From assembly GCF_050908995.1 (NCBI RefSeq), contig NC_135131.1, positions 10,062,001 to 10,126,000 on the forward strand: a stretch of DNA of 64,000 nt, given 5' to 3'. A program made the position numbers and the translations under genes. The notes below the pieces were generated by a model that worked only from the letters and a program-made list of their open reading frames with translations, made no database searches and was not told the origin of the DNA. Shown here piece after piece: positions 52,380 through 63,300 of the stretch (within the stretch, counting starts at the first letter, position 1; each line of letters starts with the position of its first letter). The stretch comes from Andrena cerasifolii. Lineage: Eukaryota; Arthropoda; Insecta; Hymenoptera; Andrenidae.

Positions 52380-52990
52380 TGAAAAAATCGATTTTCGAAT
52401 TCCACTATTCCCAAGAAACCGGTTGAATCGGTTTTCGAATTTTCACAAAAAATATTTAATTAAAATAATACTTAAATACTTGTAGCCATTTGAAAAATGA
52501 TCAGTTTCCTTAAGATTTATGGAATTATAAAAATGTATGAAAATTAAATATACTGTATCTAAACAAACCCAAATAAATAAAAAAATTAAATTAACTAAAA
52601 TTCGTACAAATCCGTACAACTTTTGAGTTCATTTAATATTTATGGATCTATAAATATGTAACACAATCAAATAGACTGCATACAAAATCAAATGAAAAAA
52701 ACAACTACAATAACTAAAATCCGCACAAAATATAAATCTTTTACAGTTGTACCAAATTATAAATCTTTGTTCTATTTAGTACTTTTCTTCAGAAAATATG
52801 AAGTTACCTACTACAAAATATGTTCGTGTCCGAGGCGATTTCAAGTCAAAATGTTAACGTTTTTAATTAAATAATTAATTCATTTCTGCATATTAAATCT
52901 AGTACATACAACCTTTTTTTTTAATTTAAAACCCGGTTTTCGAATTTTACATATTTATAAATAAAAGTCGGTTTTTAAACCCGGTCAATC
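52380..52990. repeat. AT-rich repeat-like block with recurring GGTTTTCGAATTTT motif
   Basis: This ~600-bp stretch is far richer in A/T than its surroundings. GATTTTCGAATTCC (52390), GGTTTTCGAATTTT (52430-52443) and again GGTTTTCGAATTTT (52935-52948) mark its two ends in the same orientation, and GAAACCGG/AACCCGG variants lie nearby. Partial internal repeats (ACTAAAATCCG/ACTAAAATTCG) are present. It looks like an old transposon or a direct-repeat-flanked insertion, but I could not define its ends. Confidence 0.4.
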
Positions 52991-54518
52991 CCTAGAAGAC
53001 GCAGAACCTCTGATACTTGTAGTTTCATAAAAATTCGACATCCATTCTCTTCAATTTTCTGGAGTACTATCAATATTCTCGGTATATTTACGATTATATT
53101 AAAAGATGTACATAAGAAAGTATGTAATAACGACGAGATATTCCTCATCGATCGAACCTCTCGGCTAGCTAATAAAATACTACTAAAACCTGTATTACTT
53201 TGGAAGCAGATCGCTGATTTATTCAATTAATCCGTCAAAGAGCCACGTATTAATCTGGCTTCCATTAAGAAAATTGCTAGACGAAGAATCTTACGTAGCC
53301 GTGTAAAACGGAACACATCCGAACGTACCAAGACATCGATCTTCCCGGCGACGGACGCATAATCCATCATTCCCGACATTATAGGGTCGTAATTGAAATT
53401 TAATCTGTCCCCGTCGCGATATTGTCTCAATAATCCGCCGTGTGTCCGCGGCGAGCCCAAATTCGCGCAATGCGTCTTGGCGAACCGCACGGCGAAACGG
53501 CCCAAGCTTCGACGTTTCATTTTCACGCAACAACAGACAGCGCGAATCAATACTACGAAATCCCCGGCTGTAGATATTCGTTAACGCGGCGAATTAATAA
53601 TTTCCGCGCCTGTTACTTTTCAATTAGCGAGCATGCACCGTGGGCGATAATTAAAAGTGATATTTACATGCGTTCGAAACGCGTGCATAGTAAAGCGATA
53701 CAGGCTACGTTTCTCCGCAATCTATCCGTCGATACATTTCCCTTCCGGTTTAAATAAATTCCTTTTGGAAGCTCAACAAACACGCGGGAAATTTTCGAGG
53801 GCTGGTCGAATCGACGATCCCCGAGGGAGAAAATCGACGGTCAAACGAATTTATCTCGATCGCCTGGTATTCTTTCGCGGAGGGTGACATTAATTAAATG
53901 GCGCGGCGATGTTATCACGCCGCAGAGTTCACGCTCGCAAAGAAACGCCTGATTAATGGAACTCGGCGAACGGGAGGGAAGATTACTTTCGTTTCTTTCC
54001 CTATCATCGCTAAACGAAGGCTCCATAAACGAAGAAGCAACCTGTTCTGCCCAGCCTATCCATTTCTAACGGAGGAACTGGCAGGCAATCCTCACGTGTG
54101 TATCTCCGAGTTGCTTCTTCAGATCTTCAGAATCCAACTGAATAGAATCGCATGACAGCTCGTCCCACGAAGACTTGTTGCAGGGACCTGTCGACGTCCG
54201 ACGAAAAGGTGGCCCGATTGCGTTCGTTCCGCGAAGCCAAGTAGCGCGACGATTGCGTTAATGGCTGGGGGAGAGAATATAGACGCTGACTAGCACTAGC
54301 TAATGCATAATGCGTAATATGCGACGGTGGTTCATTGTTCGGCTCGTTTATGCTCAAGTGCACTCGTTGGGGCCGGTGCTCGTCGATCTTCAGGCCCGCA
54401 TCAGAAAATCGCGAAACCCTGCTGCTTGCCGCGAACGCCGAGTGCACTCGACAAAGACAATTAAGGCACGCGAGTGGCTCGCCAGGTCTCTCCTTTTCGC
54501 AGCGTCATCGTCAGGAGT

Positions 54519-54542
54519 ATACACACACGCGCGCGCGCGCCC
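54519..54542. repeat. alternating purine-pyrimidine tract (AC then CG dinucleotides)
   Basis: A run of ACACACAC followed by CGCGCGCGCGCG inside intron 2. Such tracts are microsatellite-like and can adopt Z-DNA. A shorter GC-alternating run lies at 50507-50518. Confidence 0.7.
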
Positions 54543-56030
54543 TGCCAAATACGTCCCCGATCTTTACCCCCTTGGCTGCGCTGCCAATGACAATTTCAAC
54601 TGCTCCCGCGAACCGGAAGGACGGCAATTATGGTAATCCCGGGGGGGATTTTCATCGAGTTATCGCGTACCCGTCACAATGTACCATTTAGTTCCCAAGC
54701 TTCGCTTTGTTCCCTGAATACAACCGACTTTATCGCTCGCCCGCGATCGGAGCTCGACTGTTGTATCGAGAAGTTGCTTGCGCCTCGAGAGGGATGTGTT
54801 CAGTTTCCAATTCCTCGACGGCCCCGCTATCCGCGGCTGAATACTAGAGGAGATTCGCCCACGTAAGGGGATGAGACGTTAATCTATCTATTTATGGGCC
54901 AAGAAAGAACGGGGGACTCGCGCATTTTCGTGGAAATCGCCTTTGCCACGGGAGCGTAAGAACAGCGACGGGCCGAGAGATGAAAACAGTATTACCGTGC
55001 GGCTAAGCCGGATGACGATGTTTCGTACTTACGGAAGGGGAAAGGATTTATTATCGGGGCCGGCTTCCTTCCGTTTGGATGGGCCATAAATAATGCAGAA
55101 GGAGCAATCTTTCGAGACGAGTATAATATTTATTGTCCGGAGGATACGGGGGCAGGTACAGAGGCCGAGGGCGTTATCAAAAATGCAAAACTTCTCGAAG
55201 ATGGGGATCGTAAAAAATGCAGCGCGACGCGTTGGGAGATTAACTTCTCGCTTAATGCACGGATACGGGTCTCTTCGTGCAGAGTGTAGAAATAGTTCTT
55301 GCCTCGGAAGATATCCAACCGTGCCAGAAATTTCTGTTAAGGAATTAATGTTGATGGATAGCACACCATAAAATGGACGTGATTCGTAAATTATGTATCG
55401 ACGAAATACACTGGCCCTCGAAGGACGATACCTTTGCATGTCCGTTTAGCTTTCATGGTGTTGGGAATTCAAGAGGATGCCCACTTCTCGTGTTTCCCTG
55501 CGGTTTTGAAAAACGCACGGTTCAAGCTGAAATTCAGCGAACGCAATGTCTGACGTACTCCACGTGGAAAGTACCGGGCCGGCTGTGTGCCGTCCTCGAG
55601 CAGATAATGCCGCGCGTGTGCAGCAACTTTTTCCCCCGGCGAGTGTCAGCAGTGAATTAAATAGGGCGACGGCGAAAAACGCTAAAAACGAGAGACGCTC
55701 GAAGCGCAAACGTCCCGGAATCTCGGAGTACACTCCCAGCGATCCATTTGTCTATATAACCTCGTCAAATTGCGCTTCCGCCCTCCCAGACCCTTCGCGC
55801 TTTAAACTCGCCCAATCCGCGCCACCGTCTACCCGCGAGCAACGCTCTGCAATATTTATGTGGCTCGTGGAGCCTCGAGAATGAACTGCAACAATTTCCT
55901 CGACACGTTACCGTCGCACGAGAAAACAATAACACCAGAGGTAAAGTCTCCTGGAATAATCAGTTCGCGGATTTATTTTTGAGCGCTGCTGCTCCTGCGA
56001 AACCTACATGCGCCAATTCCCATGTTTCAG

Positions 56031-56186
56031 GTCACTTGGATCAGAAGAAAAGACAGACAACTGTTGACGGTGGGCAGGAGCACTCATTCCATCGATACAC
56101 GGTTCATGGTAGTGTCGAATAGTCCCGATTGGACACTGCTGATAAAGAACGTGAAGCACGACGATGCTGGACTCTACGAGTGTCAG
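56031..56186 (+). CDS. Dpr-family protein, coding exon 3 (Ig1 core)
   Basis: This exon encodes residues 72-123 in exactly 52 codons, phase 0 at both ends. The acceptor is CATGTTTCAG (56021-56030) and the donor GTAACA (56187-56192). It carries the diagnostic Ig1 signature: W74 in TWIRRKD, the LLTVG strand (82-86), an RF pair (95-96), the DWTLLI strand (104-109) and DDAGLYECQ (115-123) with the F-strand cysteine C122 that pairs with C64. In the Dpr family this face of Ig1 binds the DIP partner. The exon is the best single marker of the gene. Its symmetric phase means that skipping it would keep the frame but destroy Ig1. Orthologues in other insects should match it directly. Confidence 0.93.
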
Positions 56187-57274
56187 GTAACACGTAAAAA
56201 TGGTGTTTCATGATGGTCATCATGTTCATAGCCAGCATTCCCTCACCATTTGTAGTAGGTGTACTGTTATATTTCTTACTTAGACAGAGTCCCCTTCAGA
56301 CAGACTTAATAGATCTATCTCCCTTAGATAGACTCCCCTCTGACAACGAGAAAGACTTGTTTCCTTGGAAGAACCAGTGGCAAGTAGTATTAGACCGTAA
56401 TTGGTCAGACACGTGTCTTTCTGGTACAAGGAAAGTCTCCCAGGTGTCCACCTCCGATTTCTTTGAATTTTGGATATGTTTTAGAGGACCGAAAAATAAG
56501 GTACACGTATTTCTTCATAGCGACCCGTTTTCATATTTAGGGGGTGAAACCACCCGTCAAAGTTATAAGATTTTCAGGTGTTCCTCTCTGATTACTTTGG
56601 TTTTTGAATATGTTTTAGAGGACCGAAAAATAAGAAACAGGTATCTTTTCATTTCGATCCGTTTGCATGTTTAGGGAGTGAAACCACCCCTCAAAGTTCA
56701 TAGTTACAAAATTGTGTTGAGTAAAACTTCATATAAATTTCATTTGCGTCATAATTATCTAGAAACCAAAGCAATCGGAGGCAGACACCTGTGAGACTCT
56801 CCTTGTTAGTACGACTGATACTGACGCTTGAAAATAAGAATCTATCATTTTCCCTGTTCCACGTGGCATTAATTATCCTCCAATTACCCAGTGCACAACA
56901 GCGAAATTCATTTCTTAAGTACACAGAACGACCAACATGAAAACAACCACTTTCAAGAGCGCAAGCATGGAGTAACAACGATATGAAACTAAATTATGAG
57001 TTTCACTGCAAACCTAGGTCAAACCCGCGTCATTGTTGTTCAGTATAAAAGTCGCGAGCAACAGCACAGAATAATGCTACCATTCTGCTATCATTGTTTC
57101 TACCCCGTGGCACAATGGTTCGCGAACTGATGAAAGCGAAATATCGGGTTGAAAAGGAAACATTAGAATTTTTTAATCAATCGATGAATTGTTCGTGACG
57201 GGTCGTGGGTTAATGTTAGCAGAATGCAGCTATGCGCGATACTTTGAAAAAAGGAGATCCTCTGTTTGGAGCAG
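56187..57274 (+). other. intron 3 of the Dpr-family gene
   Basis: About 1.1 kb, from GTAACA to GGAGCAG, phase 0. It contains the tandem 134-bp duplication. The acceptor is preceded by a purine-rich stretch, so it is weak, but the conserved frame across it is clear. Confidence 0.85.
56441..56703. repeat. tandem duplication, 134-bp unit, about two copies, in intron 3
   Basis: Unit 1 starts at 56441 and unit 2 at 56575, both with CAGGTGT. Shared blocks include ATATGTTTTAGAGGACCGAA (56474 and 56608), the AAATAAG that follows it, and GTGAAACCACCC with TCAAAGTT downstream. The copies have diverged, so the duplication is not recent. It lies about 250 bp after the exon 3 donor. Confidence 0.75.
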
Positions 57275-57608
57275 ATTCAAACGGAACCGGTCCAGCAACG
57301 ATTCGTCCGCCTGAACATCACCGAGGCGTATTCGACTATTCCCGGTGGACCTGACCTTCACGTCAAGCAGGGATCCAGTCTACGGCTGGAATGCAAACTA
57401 ATGGCCTCCGCGGAAGCGCCAAGTTTCATTTTTTGGTACCGCGAGGGTAGGATGATTAATTACGATGACGAGCCGGGGGTTAGGGTCGAGGCGACGAAGA
57501 ACGGTTCCATTCTGGTGGTTGACAAAGTGAAACCCTCCCACGGTGCCAATTACACTTGCTCGCCGAGCAACGCCAAGCCAGCCTACATCATAATACAGGT
57601 GATCGAAG
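57275..57608 (+). CDS. Dpr-family protein, coding exon 4 (end of Ig1 and all of Ig2)
   Basis: This exon encodes residues 124-234 and the first base of codon 235. The acceptor is TTTGGAGCAG (57265-57274), with a weak pyrimidine tract, and the donor is GTTAGT (57609-57614), phase 1. IQTEP (124-128) is the family's Ig1 G-strand entry, and RFVRLNIT completes Ig1. GGPDLHVKQG (147-156) opens Ig2, with C163 in LRLECKL, W177 in FIFWYRE, NYDDEPG (185-191) and NYTCSPSNA (215-223) containing C218. Possible N-glycosylation sites are N137 (NIT) and N215 (NYT). Having the whole second Ig domain in one exon is plausible for this family. A run of in-frame codons extends a little upstream of the acceptor, but it adds no conserved sequence, and IQTEP must follow ECQ. 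Confidence 0.92.
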
Positions 57609-57896
57609 GTTAGTAATCTCCCTTGAACCAAGCATAATTGCCGCGCCATCGCCTGTAACGATCTTCCGCCCCGATTTTCGAATTTCCAACCTGCCTGTAC
57701 AGCGCGACAAAGAATATCAACCACGGATTTCGAACTCCAGATGGGGTGTCCACCCAAACGCGCAGATTCATTAGGGGGACGCTTGACCCATCGATTTATC
57801 CACACCCCGTAGTTCCGAACCGCGGGAACGATTTATAACTTGATGCTTGATTCTACGCGAACAATAGCCATTTGTTGTTGCTGTTTCTCTTTGTAG
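57609..57896 (+). other. intron 4 of the Dpr-family gene
   Basis: 288 nt, from GTTAGT to TTGTAG, phase 1, with a good pyrimidine tract (CTGTTTCTCTTTG) before the acceptor. An in-frame TAG lies just past the donor, so it must be spliced out for the tail to be made. Confidence 0.85.
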
Positions 57897-58042
57897 AGGA
57901 GGAAAAGCCAGCGGCCATGCACGGGGGCGATCGCCAAAACGCGACGCGCGGAGCGTCCGTCAACGTCACGTTGATTTTCCTCGCTTTCCTCGGTATACAG
58001 AGCTCGAATCGGCTCTATCTGCAGCATTCCCACGTTACGTGA
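57897..58042 (+). CDS. Dpr-family protein, coding exon 5 (PAAMH motif, membrane-proximal tail and stop)
   Basis: The acceptor is TCTCTTTGTAG (57886-57896). Two bases complete Glu235, and the frame then runs to TGA at 58040-58042 (residues 236-282). EEKPAAMH (236-243) matches the tail that follows Ig2 in Dpr proteins. Next comes a polar stretch with possible N-glycosylation sites at N249 (NAT) and N257 (NVT), then a hydrophobic run of about 13 residues (VNVTLIFLAFLGI, 256-268) and a 14-residue polar end. Family members are membrane-attached, by GPI anchor or a C-terminal membrane segment. The hydrophobic run is short and is not at the very end, so this exact C-terminus is uncertain. A possible internal donor (GTATAC, 57993) and a good acceptor ending at 58129 could give a different end. 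Confidence 0.78.
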
Positions 58043-59455
58043 CCAGCCCACCAACCCGTCAACTTTGTCACCGAATTAATATCCGCGGGAACTTGAACAA
58101 TCCTGACATCCTTCTCATCTGTCTGGCAGCCACTCGTCCCCGCCGGTGTTCAGCTCTCTGAACAGCATGGTAAAACCAACGGTGCATCGATCAACAGCGA
58201 AATTGTCACGCTGCGGCCTCGATCACGGCAAACCACCAACGCTTTCAGCATACACCGAAGAAGGTACTTTCCTTGGGCGTCGACACCGTTTCCCTTCCGT
58301 CGTTCTAGGCCATTTAAGCGTCTGTTTTCCTTCGCACCGTGCCAGTAGATTGATTTGGTGATTCGTCGTGCGCACGCGCGAGAGAGAACTCGCTAGTTAG
58401 CCGTCTGGTGCGCGGTGGTGAAATCCCCTTCGAGGCGACAATAACGAGGGAACCGTATCCGGTTTCGAACGCAGGCAGATCTGGCTTCCGCTATACGGGC
58501 GAATTCGTTGCGAAGTTTCGAAACAGCTTCGAGCAACGTCGCTGTATTTTGGGGGGACTTGCAATTTGTAGGATGCATCGCTCGGTACCCTTATTGAGGG
58601 AGGCTGATTTTCGAATGGGGGCTTTGCACGGCGAGCTTCACTCTCGCGCGTGGCGCGAAAGTGTTATATTTATTAGCAGTCAGCAGGAATATAGACTTTC
58701 GTTCTTCGAGCTTCTAGGAAACGTGGAATTCGCGATGTTGTACGTAAGATGGCATTAAATTTAACGAGCAGCATCCTTTGGTATTAAATTGGGAGTTACA
58801 TTCCTAGCGATCTACGTAGCGAGTGCTGTGAGTGAAACTTTTTCTCAGTTTCCTTTAAATTGAAGGGAGAAATTAATTTCTGTAAGCTGCGAGACGCCCA
58901 AGAATTCCTTCCCTTCGATTCAAGTTAGCGGCGCGCAGTTCGCGAGGCGTGCGCTGAAAATGGGGTACGTCGTTAAGGCTGGCTCCTTCTACTTCTTTCT
59001 TGTCGACGGTGACTTTCTTTCGGTAGCTATTCGAGCGTGGAACGTGTTTAAGTAATTGCACCGCCGTCTAACAATGACTACGACGCGCCGTGAGTTTCCC
59101 TCGGTAATTAAGAGAAACACGCGAGACATTTTATCGATGTGAATTCACGTAGGACGAGCGCGGCATTCAACGGTCGTATTCATTGCATTCGCGAGTCGCG
59201 TGGAAGCCTGAAAGCCCTGTCGCGGAACGTCACCGAGAGAGGTCTACTGTGTTCACACAGAAACCAAACGCGTCAATGGAGAATTGAAAAGGCCGACATT
59301 CTGAAATCCGGGTAAATTTAATCGGTTAAAAGGGTGACGGCACGTCGTTCCGCGCTCTTTGCCGTTTAACCGAGCGCAAAACGAACTTCATAACTGGAAA
59401 GCGTGCGGAGCGAGGCGTCGTTCCACAGGAGGCCTTGCGAATCGATCGGGCCTCC

Positions 59456-59461
59456 AATAAA
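59456..59461 (+). terminator. candidate proximal poly(A) signal
   Basis: AATAAA hexamer about 1.4 kb after the stop codon of the Dpr-family gene. It is a canonical signal, but the hexamer also occurs by chance in this window. Confidence 0.3.
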
Positions 59462-59841
59462 CGAAGAATCATCCACGTCTAAGAATGTCTTTCGCGTGAT
59501 TTATTGTATTAACATCGACTACTGTTGTCTCTTTGTTTAAACCCGCCGATTTCCCAATCGCCACGAGTTTACCGTTCATCGGGAGAACGATTGTACTACG
59601 GCCACGCGAAAAAATACTTCGGTTAACGTCTCCACCTCTGTGGAACGTCGAGATTAGGAAATCGCTGGAGGGACATCTCGTCTCGTCTAAAACAATTACC
59701 TAAGAAGTACAATCGTTGCTCGCTGTGTATACTGGCAAAGACGAAGTTTCTCTACTTAAGAAGCGTTTTATCCACTGCGAAGCAACGTTCGCTGTTTCCA
59801 GGTAATACTAAAATGCTCACTCGATGTATTAATGTGATCAG

Positions 59842-59849
59842 TGTATATA
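59842..59849 (+). promoter_or_regulatory. Pumilio-type response element in the probable 3' UTR
   Basis: TGTATATA is an exact match to the UGUANAUA motif bound by Pumilio-family proteins, which repress many neuronal mRNAs. An 8-mer can occur by chance. Its position in the presumed 3' UTR is the only support. Confidence 0.3.
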
Positions 59850-60282
59850 CGTGTATGTTAACTATAAGCTCGTTGCGTCTCGAATTGAACGCGCGTATGG
59901 ATAAAGGTTACTTTCGCTAGATACGATTAACCTTGCCGTATCTTTTTACCTACGTGATATTGCACACTTTAAGGGATAAGGGATCGATCGGCAGTTTACT
60001 AAGGTATCTCGCGAGTCTATCATTAAACACTTGCGAATCGATGTGCTCACTATCTATAGCGTTAGCTTAGAATCCGGCTAGCCGCGTCCTAGCCCTCGGA
60101 ATTCCGTTGATTGACGTTCGTAGGTGAAGTTCATTTAACGTAGACGTAACGGACTATTTTCAACGATCGATACTCAACGTTTCTTTCCGTCTACATTCGA
60201 CGAGCCTGTAAATTGTAAGAGTACGCTCGGCAACTACAGTTGACGGGCCATGTTCTCATCCTGGCGATGCCGCGACGTGCAA

Positions 60283-60288
60283 AATAAA
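60283..60288 (+). terminator. candidate distal poly(A) signal
   Basis: AATAAA hexamer about 2.2 kb after the stop, followed within about 10-20 nt by a T/G-rich stretch (CTTTTGAATTTGTCG) that could serve as the downstream element. It is used here as the tentative transcript end. Confidence 0.35.
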
Positions 60289-60300
60289 TGGAACCTTTTG

Positions 60301-63300
60301 AATTTGTCGAACGAAGGATTACTTCACCAAGCGAGACACGCGAGTTCTTCTTCGGGGGAGGTAAGTTGAATCATAAATCGGCGATTCCAGCGTCTCCAAG
60401 TTTAACGATTAAATGGAAGGAGCGTGCTCGACGTGGCTCCACTACGGAGGCAAGATTTCTCCTATCACTGTGATTCTAGCCGGAGGAATTTCACCCTCGA
60501 CCGGTGGAATGTAATAACCCCTGGCTGCCCCCAGGGTACCGTACACCCGAGATGTATCTTCCGCCCGGAACACACTTAATCGCGTATCACGAAGTAACTC
60601 CTCGCGGGATGTTTAACGTAGAGAATTATGGTCAATGAAAATCTTATCAAAATTGAAGCTTCGATAGAAACTCGTGACCGAAGGAATCTTGGCCCGTTGC
60701 TTCCAATTACCTACCCGATCGTCGTTCGCGATTACACCAGCTTCCTCCCCATTGCTACCTCCGATCCAGTTCACCAATTATTTGCAGACATGACCCAACA
60801 CTTGCAATTAGAAATAATAAGATGCGACGGAAAATTTAAGCCAAACCCCTTGTTAGGAGACACGTATGCACAAGCCCGAAGCATTCACCGCGTCCTACAA
60901 GGATCCACCTCAAAGGATCACACACCCTCCTTTCCCCAAGAAGATCGGTCAACATCTCCCAGCCTCGAGTCCTCGAGAAACGTATACAAGCTGCAGATCC
61001 ATTAGTGTCTTTCCCAGGAACAGGATTATCCGTTTAAATCCAGCCGCGTGTCCTCGGCGCTCGCCAATCGGCGAATTTTGCGCGAAGGAGAGCGGCGTAA
61101 TGCAGTTACGAGCCATTAGTCTGAGCAAATACGCGGGCCGCGTCACGTTCGATCGCGCCTGCCAAATCGATTCGAAACCTTGGCGGAAAGGCCGACAATA
61201 AGCCGAGCTTACTCCCGATGATTAATCAAAACATGGCCGGATAGCGCATAATATCCAGTGTCTGGTAAATAGTGGGTCGAGGGCGGATGCGCCCTTCCGG
61301 ATTGTAATGCGGACGAATTGCGGCGGCTGGGTAGCGAATGGATACGCAGGAAATCGAAGCCGCCCGCGACGGTCCCATTTTCGCCGACCATCCCCATCTG
61401 TCTCCTCCTTTCTAAACATCGTTCCGAGTAATGAGTGCGCGCCGAGCAGACGTCGCGTGGAAAGAAGAGCGTCGAGCCGAATACCGTGACCCAGATATCG
61501 TCGCGGATCCGAAGGAACAAGAAACATCGAACCGCGACCGTTGAAACATTCTCCCGAGCCCTCGTGCTTCCCGCGCACTTTCCCTACTCCCGTAGATACG
61601 TCGAGCCCCCCGATTTATAGTGCCGCCGCGCGACGAGTGATTACGGATTACGTTGACGGAAAGCAGCGATAAATAAAGGGAAGACGAAGGGGGCTGTCGA
61701 ACGCAGCGATTCCCAGAGGCACGCAGTTACGACGAGGGAAAGAGAATGATGTATCACGCGTATTTATTATTGCGTATCATTGCAGAGATTTCGCGAGGCC
61801 GATGTATCGGGAGCAGACGGAGCAGTCCTCGAATTAAAGCTCCACGGCAAACCCGTTGCCTTCTCCCGCTCGCGGATCAGCTTAACGATACAAATTGTCG
61901 CGCAATTTGCGCGAGCTGGTCGAAACGAATTGACACCCTCCCTTTAGGAATAAATTACTAAGCGACCTGAATTCTCTCGCGTGGAATCTTCTTACGGGGC
62001 GCGCACTGTTCGAACCATTTACCCTAACTAGTCTTTGCACGAGAGCCCCCAAGACGTAGCCTTCTTTGTTATTCAGTCTACGTCGGGTCGCCTCTTCGTG
62101 CAACGCGACTATCCTCTTAACTAGATTAATGACGCCAATTAGCGTGGCACAGACTCGCGGAAATGAGTGTACGCCGAACGAACTTCTCGTTACCGTTCGG
62201 TAATTTGCTATTACGGTAGAAAAGGTAGCGGAGTGGAGAGGCACTTTTACGATGAGCCACTGTCTGCGAATCGGTAACCTTCAATCGTTATTTCTAATTA
62301 ATCCGGCCCCAGCTGTAATACTTTAAAGGGCTGTGATGCTTCCTTTTTCGTTGCGGCGGGCTCGAACGACGGAGGGGGCCATTTAATTAGTACCGCTCGA
62401 TACTGGCTTCGTTAAGGAATACATTGCTATTTTGACTTGCGCCGGAGTATCGGCTATAAAGCGGCGATAGGATGCTAGGGGCACGGTAAACAGTTTGTTT
62501 CGCAAAAAGGAAAGAGACTCCTCGGGTCGCAGTTTTTCATAGCCCCGCGCTTTGATTCACCTCGAGAAAAAGGAGGAGCGAGTCGATGAAGAACGGCGGA
62601 AGGAAAAACGAAGTCGACGATGCTCCGCGACTAGATACACGCTCAAATGAGCCGGAGAGTTCTACCAGACTTTCGGCTTCGGTGTGCTCTACCCTATGTT
62701 CGACGTGGCGCCGTGGCTTCGCCTGCAACGCTGGTTACGCGAAATCAACGTAAATTTTCAAGTACCTATGTTGGTAAAATGCACTGCCTAACGTAGACAA
62801 CAGAGAAACCAAAGAACGATTTTTTTGTCTAAGGAGAGTGAGTCTAGAAAAATTGTTGGTAATATCTTATTACATTTTGCTGCGCGATATTTCGCTCCAC
62901 CTCTAATTTTCGTCGGGGAAAATGTAGAAAAAATGGCAGCGGGCGAGAATTTTTATTCCGCTTGAAAAGAACAGGCCACGACTGACAACGGGTCTGTTCT
63001 ACGTTTTATGGCTGGAGCCGTGGAAATGCAAGAAAGGGAGCCACGTCACTGGAAATGTTTCTACCCATGGAAAATCCTGAAAGCGTTAAGTAAATGGGTC
63101 AGTCCTTCTCTTCATTGTCAGATACGGGAAGCTCCTCCAATGGATTTTTCCTATTCGCGAGAGATTTGCTTTTCCATTTTCCGCAGATAAGAGAAATCAC
63201 TGTTTAAGCAAGACGCAGAGAGCAGGGGAGGGGGTGCGTTTTCTTATTTTGCTCGTCTGCTCCAGCTTCTGATAGTTCCCCGCAAAATGCCATATCCGAG

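Larger units (their letters stand above)
42097..56030 (+). other. intron 2 of the Dpr-family gene
   Basis: About 13.9 kb, from GTGAGT to GTTTCAG, phase 0, splitting Ig1 between residues 71 and 72. It contains the palindromic element 44576-45307, the TIR element 48196-48765, the AT-rich block near 52380-52990 and a Z-DNA-prone tract at 54519. A 302-codon open stretch on the minus strand (51074-51982) is judged non-coding. Confidence 0.8.
33462..60300 (+). other. Dpr-family two-Ig cell-surface protein gene (transcribed span seen in window)
   Basis: This is the only gene I can support. Joining 33509-33572, 41948-42096, 56031-56186, 57275-57608 and 57897-58042 gives 849 nt with compatible phases (1, 0, 0, 1) and a 282-residue product. 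Seen: a signal peptide, two Ig domains with the expected Cys pairs (C64/C122 and C163/C218) and core Trp (W74, W177), then a PAAMH motif and a hydrophobic segment. The motifs WIRRKD, LLTVG, DAGLYECQ, TEP, GGPDLHV, YTCSPSNA and PAAMH are those of insect Dpr and nematode ZIG-8 proteins. Known of the family: Dprs are neuronal surface proteins whose first Ig domain binds DIP partners and helps specify synaptic connections. The 5' boundary given is only the first exon seen, and the 3' boundary is inferred from a poly(A) signal. Which Dpr paralogue this is cannot be decided here. Confidence 0.85.
58043..60300 (+). other. probable 3' UTR of the Dpr-family gene
   Basis: The sequence after the stop shows no coding pattern. 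From about 59450 it becomes less GC-rich and T-richer, like an insect 3' UTR. AATAAA hexamers lie at 59456-59461 and 60283-60288, and a UGUAUAUA Pumilio-type site at 59842-59849. The end is a guess based on the distal AATAAA. Confidence 0.4.

Noticed and set aside
57266..57274. Start of exon 4 placed at an upstream TTG
   Set aside because: The conserved IQTEP must follow ECQ from exon 3, and a CAG acceptor ends at 57274. The upstream codons are intron.
60628..61005. 125-codon open frame downstream as another gene or further exon
   Set aside because: No signal peptide, no Ig pattern and no splice acceptor with matching phase. The translation is not recognisable.
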